Both the position numbers and the translations under genes were made by a program. DNA of 64,000 nt from Spongilla lacustris (Eukaryota > Porifera > Demospongiae > Spongillida > Spongillidae): the NCBI GenBank assembly GCA_949361645.1, contig OX442415.1:20057283-20121282 (forward strand). Direction: 5' to 3'. This document shows, piece by piece, positions 9,751 to 20,256 of this stretch (positions are counted from its first letter, which is position 1; every line of letters starts with the position of its first letter). Under the pieces are notes generated by a model, which saw nothing but the letters and a program-made list of their open reading frames with translations, made no database searches and was not told where the DNA came from.

Positions 9751-11234
9751 TTCAGAGGGGCGCTGCTGGGTGCTCTCGTAGGAGACTGCATGGGCGCTTA
9801 CTGGGAAATTAAATCATGATTAGAGATGCACCCCATCGAGGAGGTCAAGGCAAAGATCAAGGATCAGGTCGAGTGCGCATTGTCGGAAAAGACGTCCCCG
9901 CTCGGCTACACTGATGACACAGCCCTGACGTTCGCCATGGCTGAGTCTTTGGTGGAGTGCAAGAAATACGACGAAGCAGCGATGGCGAAGAAGTGTGTTG
10001 TGCTTCCTATTCTAAATACGTTTAAAAGTGCAGAATGGAATCTATTATTAATAAAACAGGTTCACCGAGACATTTTTTGCGGACCTTTCTCGAGGCTATG
10101 GAGCTAATGTGGAAACTGTATTCTCACGACTCCGGGAGAATAAACTACCAGGATGTTTATGGACCTGCGAGAGAGCAGTTTGAGAGACGAGGTTCGTACG
10201 GGAACGGCTCTTGTATGCGAACGTCACCCGGGGCTTTGTTGGGTTACAAGGACGAGAAAAAGTGAGAGACGGGCGCGGGGTCTGGTTGGTGTGTATTGCA
10301 AAGCAATACCAGGGCGTCTCAAATATGCTTATATATAGGTTTGCGTCGGAGCCGCCAAAATAACGCACGCTCACCCTAGCGCCGTCAATGGTGCTCTGTT
10401 ACAAGCCCTTGCAGTGAAAATGGCGCTCGACTCAAAAACACCACTGAATCCAGTTCACTTTGTCGACACCCTTCTTGAAAAAATGGCACCATTTGAAAGT
10501 GATCAGTAAGTATAAAAGCTGTACATGTATAACAAGCGCTGCTATATCACGTGCACTGGTGTACAGGGCGTCCTCGTAAGAGGACTAAAAGAGGGGTGCC
10601 CCTGAAGGCAGGGGGCTATCTTTCATGGTTTCAAATGTTCTTTAACAAGTTGGTCTCTTTTCTCAGTCCAGAAAATGCTTCTGAAGGTCCTGACATTGAC
10701 CTACCAAATTACAAGACACAGCTCCTTCAAATTCAGTCATTTCTGTGTGATGACTGCCGGCCCTCAGCTTACATGGTACAATGTGCACTGGGCCACGGAA
10801 TTAAGGCAGGCAAGTTCGTGGCATGCTTGTGTGTGCATTTGTGGATGCTGATCTATCAATTTTGTTTTAATATACATCACCTAATGGTCCGTATATTGGT
10901 ATAGGGTGGTTATGGTTTTCATCGTAGCTTTGTCCCTTCATCCCTAGTGGAGGCTGCTCCCTGTGCTCTGTATGCCTTCCTTCACTGCTGTGACAAGTCG
11001 TTTGAAGAGCTAGTGCCCTACGCCATAAGCCTTGGAGGTGACACGGATACCATAGCCAGCATGGCGGGGGCCATAGGCGGTGCCTTCTGGGGGGAGGCGG
11101 GCATACCGGTGGAGTGGATCAAGAGCTGCAAGAGCTCCAAGCATGCCCAGAGTCTGGGAGATCAGCTGTTTGACATTGTGTGCTGCGAGAGATCTGAGAA
11201 AAACCAGAGTTTAGAAGATCCGATCAAGAACTGA
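9751..11234 (+). pseudogene. ADPRS: ADP-ribosyl-serine hydrolase ARH3 (ADPRS), multiply broken copy
   Basis: The protein family removes ADP-ribose from serine and degrades poly(ADP-ribose), using two Mg ions. Five exons align along the family: 9751-9992, 10060-10261, 10339-10505, 10667-10809 and 10948-11234. Conserved pieces are FRGALLGALVGDCMGAYWE, GYTDDTAL (metal-binding Thr-Asp-Asp), SRGYGANVETVF, GSYGNGSCMR, NGALLQALAV and SLGGDTDTIASMAGAIGG (second metal site). Three lesions are seen: an in-frame TGA at 9817-9819, a one-base shift near 10145-10155 and a second near 10352-10360. No initiating ATG precedes the first conserved codons, where a transposon end lies instead. Intron 4 (10810-10947) starts with GC, not GT; joining it gives GIKAVEAAPCALYAFL, a gap-free match to the family. 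The domain order is complete, so the loss is recent. A sequencing-error explanation is possible but less likely, as neighbouring genes read cleanly. Confidence 0.8.
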
Positions 11235-11337
11235 GAGAGCTGTGAAAAGGATCAGAGTTTAAGAGATCCAATCCAGAGCTACAAGAGATGTGGCAAGAAC
11301 CAGAGTCTAGGAGACCAGCTGTTTGACATTGCGGCAC
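11148..11337. repeat. Degenerate tandem repeat over the 3' end of ARH3
   Basis: Units begin CAGAGTCT or CAGAGTTT at about 11148, 11205, 11253 and 11301, a spacing of 48-57 bases. The first and fourth share CAGCTGTTTGACATTG; the second and third share AGATCC.ATC. The array starts inside the last exon and runs past the stop codon at 11232, so the C-terminal tail of the protein was altered by repeat expansion. Confidence 0.7.
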
Positions 11338-12545
11338 AATCAGGGTCATGTGTGAATTTGGGTGTGGAGCCCCAGCCAATCCAAACTCCACCATGATCTG
11401 TTTGTTTGTGTCTGTGTGTCTGTGTGCATACATGAAGTGAATGCTTTTGCTCTTCATGCCTGTTCTGTACATTGTACATTCCCTCCCCTTATTAAAATCA
11501 GGGAGTACTGTGCATGTGATATAGTAGAATTTGAAGTGTTGTGGATACGATTAGCAATTATACAGTTTACGCAAAAATGATTAAATGGTTATATATTATT
11601 GTATGCATAATTTCCATAATGCCTTGCTTCTTTATACTTTTTGTCTATATGTATTATTTTGCCTTTTCCCTGGCCATTTGTGTGATCTTTAAAAGGGGTT
11701 ATAAGGGTGATTTCCCAATCGGTATACCGGTATGTATTCATATATGAAACAAACTCTACCAGAATATAACTGTATGCAAGTACATATAATTCTGGGATAC
11801 ACGTAATGTATTTGAAATTAATCACGCTTGGCCATCCCTCCTTCCACTTGATCATTACTCCAATTAAATGTACAGCTAGATAATTTGTTGACATTGCTTG
11901 GTTAAAATGCATGCCTGAGATCATGCGCTCTCAGTATAACAGATTTCTCTACTTCAGTGCGTAGCCAGTAATTTGAATTTATTCCACGCATTAAATTTGC
12001 CATTGGTAGGAGGTTGCCTTGTGTGTTCATTCTTTCAGTAGTGGCTTAACCTGTGCTCAGATGAAGTATTATCCCCCCACCCACTGATGGCACTGAATTG
12101 TATGCACATCACTGGGTACACATATTTAAATCTACAGAGTTCAAGTGAAAAATATGACAGTGTGTACTGTAGCTTATGGTGCACAGATGGCACTCTCAAT
12201 TCTCAATCTGCATTGACGAAGATTGATCACTGCTCTGCACACTATCTCTCACCACTCTGGTGACCTGACTGATGGTTGCCATTCCCAGAACATCACTGAC
12301 ACTATAGTTATGTTACAGGGTACTGAGATGCAAAACGTTTAATGAGTAATGAGGATGCTAATCACAAAGTAATGAGTCATGTATATTATAACCATCTGTT
12401 TTGAGTTATAGTGTCATTTCCCTTCTTGATCCCCGCTAAGTAAATGTCCATGGAATGATGGAATGACAGAAGATGAAAGCCGTGTCTCATTAAATGTACA
12501 TACTCTTATAGTCTTTAATTTTCCAGAGCACATTTAATTTGTGCA
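11338..12545. other. Intergenic between two convergent genes
   Basis: No coding region is recognised. The stretch separates the plus-strand ARH3 copy from the minus-strand coiled-coil gene and should hold both 3' ends. The open frames at 11362-11580, 11541-11747 and 11589-11924 overlap on opposite strands and carry no motif. Confidence 0.5.
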
Positions 12546-15361
12546 TCAATCTGCCGGTGAATCTTGAATAAATTTTCTGTCTTCATGATATGGTGGCATT
12601 TTGCCTTTTTCACAGAGCTGCATGATTTCTAAGTAAGCAGCACGAAGCTTCTTAATGTACCGTGATTGTCGTTTTAGATTCGCTAGTAGCATTTCCTGAT
12701 CAAAGAGTTGATATGATTAATCAGTACAAATAAGAAATACACTCACCCTTTGTGTGCTATCAATTTTGTCCGTCTGTCTGTTACATGCAGTCTGGTCACA
12801 TGTAGGGCTGCATTAAACATGTATGTATATGTAGAATCATAGATGTAATCGTATGATTTAAAACCTTGGTTAAAACACTTTTTAAAAGGATTTTCCAAAT
12901 CAGACCACGAGCCTTCCGGCAGCATGGGTACATGTGATATTTCATTTGAAGCACACTGCATCAGCCTGAGCTCATCTGCTGTTTGTCGAAAATGATATGG
13001 TCACATCAGACTACAGTAACTAATAAGTACATACCCTCAAGTGTGGTACTTGTGCATACTGGCATCTGCTTGTATAGAACATAAGAAGCAATAGTATAAA
13101 CACGTATATGGGTAAGTGTAGACATACATTGGGAATGAGGATTTTTTTTATCCAACTAGAACCTGATGATGTGTCGATGCTAGGCTCCTGCATGAATTCG
13201 GATCAAAGTATCAATCTTGCAATATATAATATATAGACACATAATATAATAAGACAGACCTTAACAATGTTCTTCATTGATTTTCTATTTGCCTGGGTTC
13301 TGCAAGAGAGTCACCACATGTCTTATAGAACACATTACTCATGCTAATAATCAGCAATTCAGTACCATAGTTTTATGAATCACACAACACAAGTATAGAT
13401 TGTTAGCGGGCAAATTATATTGCGAAAGCACTTTCCATCTCATAGAACTTACTTTTCTAGTTCCTGAGAGGGAAGTATTTGCTTTACCTAAGAATGAATG
13501 GATATGATTATTAAATATGTTAAGGCCTATATAGCTGTACACATGTGTACATTATACACACATATACTTACTTCAGCCGTCTTTGCCTGCAACATAACAG
13601 TGAGCTCAGCACAGCGTTGCTGAGTATTCTCCTTTTCTTGTCGGATTATTGCAACTTGATGCTTTAAATCTTTGATTTCGTTTATAAACTGGGCATTTTG
13701 AAGAAGAGTGTCTGACAAGCAGTCCCGAAGTTCTTGGATTAATCGGCGGTCATGCTGTCGATTTTGAACAAAGGCGCACAGTGGTTAACAGGCTACATCG
13801 TTATTCCACTATATGCATATATAGAGTAACTAAACCACCACGGCGGTTGTTGTCACAAAATGATATACATGTACAGTATACTGTTCTCCGGGCAGTATGA
13901 TGAAAATGAACCACATTAGGTTGCTTTGCGACATGCTATTTATAAATGCGCGGATAGTCATGTCTGTCTGCGTTCGTTTTTTGAGCGTTTGGCTCAGCCG
14001 TTTTCGACAAAAGTGAACCCTTTACACGATGAGCAGACAGTGGCTTACTTTTTTGAATTTCGTACCTTTTTCTCTCGGTGTTTCTATTCCTGTTGTTGAT
14101 ATGTTTTATTTTTATTTTCTATTTTATTTTTTTAAGAAGTATTGTGACTGTATCTATTTCTAAATGCGCGGATAGGCTGTCTGTCCGTGTTTTTTTTTTT
14201 TGAGCGTATGACTGGGCCGTTTTGACAAAAGTGGAATCACTAGACTCGATCCTTTCAATTAATTTTAACGATGCGCAGACGGTGACTTACTTTTTGGAAT
14301 TTCCCACCTTTTCATTTCAGTGTTTGTATTGCTGCTGTTGATATCGCTTAAGTACCGAATATATTGTCCATGTTTTTTTTTTCTTTTTAAACGAAGTGTT
14401 GTGACTGTATTTTCATAACTTTGTTAATGGTCTATGTGAAAAATGCATGCGTCTAGTAACATAAAATATACACAACACCTTTGGCAAGGATTGGTCGCTA
14501 TAAGTACGCGTTACTATGTACATGCAGTTAGGCAGGCGGTCATTATACTCAGTATTGCATTTTGGTTGCTATAGGTACGCGTTGCTATTTATACATCAAA
14601 TTAAACCCATAGGCGCGAGGCCAAGTATGATTATAGTATTGGAATTAAGTTATTATTATCATAATTTCATATGACTAGTATCATCTCTATTATGTAGATG
14701 TGATATGGAGCATAAATTATACCGGTATCAGTTTGGGCAATTAAGGCCATGTAGCCATATAATTATACATGTATGCACATGTACGTCTATACACTCAAAC
14801 CTCTTTGCACGTCCCGTATACTTAAAGTAGCCAGCTTATCGTGTGACTTCCTGCGTGTATAAATGAAAACCGCTAGAAATAATTAAATACGCATGCATGC
14901 ACGAGACCGTGCATGTTCGTTGACGTTGCTATAGAAATTTCGCGTTGGATTAAAAAAGCCTCTGCATTCATAAGGCCAACAAACCAATCAACCAACTATA
15001 CATTGAAAAAAACTTGAGTGCTGCTCAGCTTTGACATGTACACCATTTTAAAGCTGTATATCGCATTTCCCTATAGCTGCCAGCGCGGGCTGCTCGTATT
15101 GAAGTTATACATGCAGTGCATGACTATACATGTTTGCAATATTTTACATTTCAGTGAGCCTGGTTCACTAGTTGATCTGTATATAGCTTTAATGAGATCA
15201 CTGAACATCATATCAGTCAGTACCACATGCATGTATTATTGTACATCGAATGACGGCCGGCAGCATGCATGTACCTCAATTGAATTGGAGGTGTTTTCTT
15301 CGACGCGTTTCTTCTCGTCTTCGTTTTTTTCCCGACCGCGGCGACTTCCATTATTCCCCAT
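12546..15361 (-). CDS. Small coiled-coil protein with N-myristoylation-like start
   Basis: Five exons, in transcript order 15275-15361, 13572-13754, 13453-13463, 13260-13299 and 12546-12695, give 471 coding bases (156 residues) with every splice phase closing. The first exon starts MGNNGSRRGREKNEDEKKR: glycine at position 2 followed by a small residue at position 6 and basic residues resembles an N-myristoylation and membrane-anchoring signal. The second exon (residues about 30-90) is a heptad-like helix, HDRRLIQELRDC..QNAQFINEIKDLKHQ and AIIRQEKENTQQRCAEL. The third exon is only 11 bases long. The last exon gives NLKRQSRYIKKLRAAYLEIM, QLCEKGKMPPYHEDRKF and the stop. I do not recognise the family; a centrosomal or trafficking role would be a guess. 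Further in-frame exons might lie in the 1.5-kb first intron. Confidence 0.68.
13943..14423. repeat. Tandem duplication in the first intron of the coiled-coil gene
   Basis: The unit starting TAAATGCGCGGATAG at 13943 recurs immediately at 14161. Shared blocks include TTTTTTGAGCGT, CCGTTTT, GACAAAAGTG, GCAGAC.GTG.CTTACTTTTT, TGTTGATATC/G and GAAGT.TTGTGACTGTAT. The first copy is about 218 bases and the second about 260, with indels in T-rich parts. No coding capacity is apparent. Confidence 0.75.
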
Positions 15362-17062
15362 TGTATCCTAGCTTGCTGAAACGAAAAATCACCACCTCTG
15401 ACGTGACGCGAAAAAAATCAGAGATCGAGTTTGCGACGCCGTTGTAGATACGCGTTGCTAACTCAATCTCCAATCTCAACTGTCCAATGACGCCATGTAT
15501 AGTGGATAACAGAATGACGATCAAACTATACATGTATAAGGATGGTGATTATCATATTTATTTTAATTGCGGGGATATATACTACCGTGATTCAGGATAT
15601 GCATGGTTTATTCTAGTCCTTATACACTGTACCCTAATATCCGATTTGTCGGTTTTAAATTCATAGGGCTTTGCAGCGTATACATTGTTACAGTCTTGCA
15701 AAATGGCTTGTTGTAGAGATAGGAGAGATAGGAGAGCATAGGCGGCGGAAGTTATGGGGGGGGGGGTGTTGGTTTGTAGGGGCGGCCGGGGCAACTCCTC
15801 CTGGCCAGGGGTTTCTTCAAAGCGGGTTACCTTGCTGATGAAATTCCAGCAAGAACGAAGCACGCTTTTAAAAGGCACTAATATGTCGGCTCAACAGTTA
15901 GTGCTGCATATGAAAAGAAAGCCATGCAGAATTATACATGTGTATAATGTTATATCCCACTGATCTCTAAATTTGAAGTGGTAACATTAATCATCTCCCT
16001 CCATTAAACACACGCGAAAGTCCATAATATCGTTGTCGGTCCCTCATCAAGATGCTTAAGATTTAGGCAAATGCATCACTGGATCGAATGATGATAAACG
16101 TATATGAGTTGTCAACTGAGCAGAGAACATAGTGCTAATATAAACATGTATTAACTGATGTAAGAATGCATAGCACGAGAAAAAAAGTATACTAATTAAC
16201 ATCTATAGGCCTAGGGTTAGACTTATCAAATAGAATATGAATTCATATCAACATACATTTTAACTTTTTTCTCAAATCTGTAAAACGTTACATGCATATA
16301 TGTTAAAGTTAATTATACATGCATTATGACTTGTCAGAGAATGTATAATTATGTGAAGCTATAAATAATAACCATTGCATGCATGCAATCATATTGTTTT
16401 TCATCTGGAAAGACATGTATTCAATTGTATATACAAAAATGAAATGATGCTCTGCATTAATTGATTAAAAAGAAATAGAAACATAACAATGCTCTAGATT
16501 TTTCAAGCGAGTGGTTGTCCAGACTGGCTGTGGCTGTTGAAGTAATTTGCAAATAACAACCCAGGCAAATAGCCAGCTTACATCTTACACCATGAGTACA
16601 TGTACAGACATGCATGTAGTTAATTGTGACATAATTTTAAATAGTTTCATAGACAGAGTGGGAATATTGAAGTGACGGTTTGTAATTATAATTAATTGAT
16701 GTGATTATGCTTTTTATATCATGTAAATAACAAATTCAGCACATGCAGGTTTTTCTTGTCCTCTGACCCCAAATAAATAAAATAATCAACATCTGTGCAT
16801 GTGATGGCTGACATGGTCGAGAGAGCTTTCAAGGCATAAAGTACATTGGAAATGCTCTGATTAATGATTTAAAATCTATCTCATTAGAGTAAATTTGGCT
16901 ACCAATATTACTCCCTGGATACCTTCTTACTTCCATGTAGCTGTCATCTACCCACCATATACAAGAGGTCAGTTAGGTATAGAGGTACACATGGCATCCT
17001 GGATGTAACCGTAAACCAGATCTATAATACAAATAACTGCAAAGTCTCATACAGACACAACC
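15362..17062. other. Intergenic, AT-rich
   Basis: No gene is recognised. The left part is upstream of the coiled-coil gene start and probably includes its promoter. The right part is downstream of the actin gene and should include its 3' untranslated region; candidate AATAAA signals occur, for example near 16773 on the plus strand, but none can be assigned. A short G homopolymer is near 15757-15768. Confidence 0.5.
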
Positions 17063-18383
17063 TTAAAAGCACATCTTGCAGACAACAGATGGACCAAACT
17101 CATCATAATCCTGCTTGGAGATGCACATGTCCCCAAACGTTGACATTGTGGCCAGCAGGGAACCACCAATCCAAGCAGTGCTTATGCGTTCAGGAGGAGC
17201 TATGACTTTTACTTTTGCAGTAGGTGGGGCCATTGCAACTATCTCCTTCTGCATCCTCTCAGCGAATCCAGGAAACATGGTGCTGCCTCCAGACATGACA
17301 ATGTTGGCATACAGGTCCTTTCTGATGTCCACATCACACTTCGTGATGGAGCAGTGCACGTTGTCCTGAAGTCCCGTACATGAAAAGCCCACATATGAAG
17401 GTTCGAAAAAAGCCTCGGGGCATAGGAACCTCTCTTTCCCAATTGTCATCACATTACCATCAGGGAGTTCGTAGGTCTTATCTAAGCTAGAACCCTGAGC
17501 AGCAGTTTGCAGCTCTTTCGCTACATCCAGGGCTACATAGCAAAACTTTTCCTTCATGTGTCTGACAATTTCAAATTGAGCCCTCTGGTCTGAAATAACA
17601 CTCATATCTGGCATAGTTCTCAGCAAGTGTCCATCGAGATCGTTGCCACCAATGTCCAGGCGGGTGATGGCACGAGGAAGGGCACAACCTTCATAAATAG
17701 GCACTGCGTGACAGGCACCATAACCACAGTCAATGACCATGCCTGTAGTACGTGCTGATGCTAACAAGGATAGCACAGCTGGGATGGTTGTATACATGGC
17801 TGGAGTGTTGAAGGTCTCAAACATGATCTGGGTCATTTTCTCACGATTGGCCCTTGGGTTCAGAGGAGGTTCAGTCAAGAGAACGGGATGTTCTTCTGGG
17901 GCCACCTTTAGTTGATTGTAGAATGTATGATGCCAGATCTGAATTTCAATAGGAAACATTCAGAGAGTTAAAGGCCAACGTTATAGCATACTACAGCAAT
18001 AATAATTTTGTCATAAATTTTACCTTCTGCAAAACATGGAGTGCAATTTTATGCACATCTGAATCTATATACATAACCCAAGCCAAATCACAAATGTCTC
18101 ATGGCTAGCAGCACATTGTACCCCATTACGCAATTGGAGAATACACTTTTCTAAGCCTAGGCAGACCTTCCATGCAGTGCTTCTTCTATCATTCTCAAGA
18201 TATTCAGTAAAGTTATTCCCATAATAGAACCTAAGGCTCCAGAAAAGGGTCCCACATTCCTCCAGCTAAAGGCCCCACATTCCTCCAGCAAAGGGTTCCA
18301 AATTTTTCCAGCAAAGGGTACCATTTTCCTCCAGCAAAGGGTCCCACATTGCTCTAGCTAGCAATACTTTCTTTGTTTTGGCA

Positions 18384-18415
<32 letters not shown>

Positions 18416-19219
18416 AGTGTAATCATTATCAATATCAGTGAAGTGTAATAATTGCGAGTTACATGTAGATTTTGTAAGCATACATGTATACATGTATAAT
18501 ATGCTAATTGGATATGCTGCTCCCCCAAATCCTCCCTTGATACATTAAAGTGTGATGCCCAATTCATAGCGCTGGAACATTCACTTGGTGTGCTATGGGT
18601 AGATGTTTATCAGTTCAACTCCAATTGAACAATTTTATTCTCATTAAAATAGGGCCTTTGACATTCGATAACATTTGTGCATGGTGGCCTGCTGATAGTC
18701 GCAAGCAAGCAAGTCGTTATATTGATGATCGATATATACAAGGACTGTGGACATAGACTAGTCCATTGTACTTATCTAGGCCCTCCAGAGCGAAGTGTAT
18801 TCATCGATTGTCAATAACGAAGTAGGTCTGGCTTGGGAGACTAGAGCTGGTCCATGAATATAATGTACATGACCCACACTTGTTCACACTTGCCACACCC
18901 ATCATTCGCGTGAGGGTGTAGCTCGACAACAAAAACAACAAACCTTCTCCATGTCGTCCCAATTTGTGATAATGCCGTATTCGATGGGATGTCTGACGGA
19001 AAGGATGCTTCTCTTGCTCTGGGCCTCATCGCCAACGAACACGTCTCCGTTGCTCTGAGTACCGGTAGTACTGTCTGTTGCGCCCGGCTTGGTGCGTGGT
19101 CTTCCGACAACGGACGGGAAGATTGCTCGTGCGGAATCTGCACCTGCGCAGCCAGCTCTGATCATCCACGAGCCATTGTCAATAACCAAAACGTTAGACA
19201 TCCCGGGTCCAATGTCCAT
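17063..19219 (-). CDS. Divergent actin paralogue (two exons)
   Basis: Exon 1 (18944-19219) encodes residues 1-92 and exon 2 (17063-17938) residues 93-383, joined in phase 0 at [14 protein letters not shown]. Actins are 375-377 residues and polymerise with ATP hydrolysis. The fold is conserved from end to end: [72 protein letters not shown] and a terminal CF. Yet hallmark positions differ. The phosphate loop Gly15 is Trp18. The DNase-binding loop is replaced by a Ser/Thr/Gly-rich stretch at about 46-59. Methylated His73 is Tyr81, catalytic Gln137 is Pro145 and Asp157 is Tyr165, while Asp154 (Asp162) and His161 (His169) are kept. It is closer to conventional actin than to Arp families. The frame is open, so it is probably a functional but non-canonical actin, possibly poor at hydrolysis or polymerisation. 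Confidence 0.88.
18244..18359. repeat. 23-bp minisatellite in the actin intron
   Basis: About five units of the form AAAGGGTCCCACATTCCTCC followed by AGC lie in tandem within the single intron of the actin gene. The middle units carry substitutions (TTCCAAATTTTTCC, TACCATTTTCCTCC). Confidence 0.85.
18384..18414. repeat. G homopolymer of 31 bases
   Basis: An uninterrupted run of G on the plus strand (C in the actin transcript) lies in the actin intron. Its length may be inexact, as assemblers handle such tracts poorly. Confidence 0.9.
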
Positions 19220-20256
19220 TTTTTATGTTCAAATAACATTACGTAATTCAATTGTAATTGCATACCAGACCATTCGTGGCATGCAGCTTATTAGTATCAT
19301 ATTAGTATATTGGCAGGGTAACCCACTAAAACCTGAAATCTTCAAAAGTGCTATAAGTCAGACCATATATAGATTATTGTAATACACAGTTGATTCGGGG
19401 ATACTTTGTAAAATACATGTAGCCTGCGTAGGGCTACAGCCTACACCATCGATGTTTCTCTAATTAATGTACATGTATTCTGAATATATTAGAATGAGCA
19501 GCCAGCTGTATTACATGCCGGTATATGTTCTGACTGTATTGTGCCCCGCCCCCATCGCCTTCAGACGACACGTTCAAGGTTTTTTAAAATCATTCAGGTG
19601 CACGTGCAACATGAGAAGCTTTCCACTGCATGTATTCTGAATACTTATAAGCTGCACTAAGGCTTTGAACGTGTTTATATTAGATATTGCGTGCATCGAA
19701 TATTGATGTTCAGAATACAGTACAAAGCATCCCCAGTGCAAGTCCATTCCTGATGATTTTGATCGGAACGTTACCTACGTTAGTAGGTTCTCAGTCTGCG
19801 TAGAATTAAAATTGAAGTGTCGATCCCAATGTACTAATCAGTTGGACTTGAGGGAGCGTATTTGGATGGATTACAATGTACGTAATCAAACTGCCCATGC
19901 TTATATAGACAGTTTTCCCCCCCGATAAATTAAAGCGACGAAAAATCCTTATAGGAAGTAAGTTCAACTGTTATCCATCCAATGTAGTGCATATAGCCAT
20001 GCAGGCAGTTGAGTGCTATAGCATGATATTGTACATAGCTCAGCTGCACAAGCAGTCCGCAAGAACAGACGTGTTTCCACCCTTGATTAAAAAAAACGTG
20101 GCAAGATCAACGACATAAATGCTCTATATATATATAAGCAAGTATCAGACTCAGTAATGGGCAGGAGGTCTACTGGACTGTCACATCAGCTAAGCATTAA
20201 TAATGCCACTAAGAATGACAATGTAATGCACCAAAAAACGTTAAATTGATCAGTGA
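19220..20256. other. Intergenic: actin promoter side and IQSEC 3' side
   Basis: No gene is recognised. The left half lies upstream of the minus-strand actin start and presumably contains its promoter; the right half lies downstream of the IQSEC-like stop. No RNA gene or repeat could be defended. Confidence 0.5.

Noticed and set aside
9817..9819. TGA in ARH3 as a selenocysteine codon
   Set aside because: No family member has selenocysteine there, no SECIS-like element was seen, and two further frame shifts point to decay.
10905..10947. Earlier acceptor (ATAG at 10901-10904) for ARH3 exon 5
   Set aside because: It would add about 14 residues absent from the family and needs a phase that the preceding exon does not offer.
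11589..11924. Minus-strand frame of 111 codons between two genes
   Set aside because: Overlapped by unrelated plus-strand frames, with no motif; probably chance in AT-rich DNA.
13260..13299. Joining this exon directly to the exon ending at 13572
   Set aside because: The phases do not match and a stop follows at once; the 11-nt microexon between them solves the frame.
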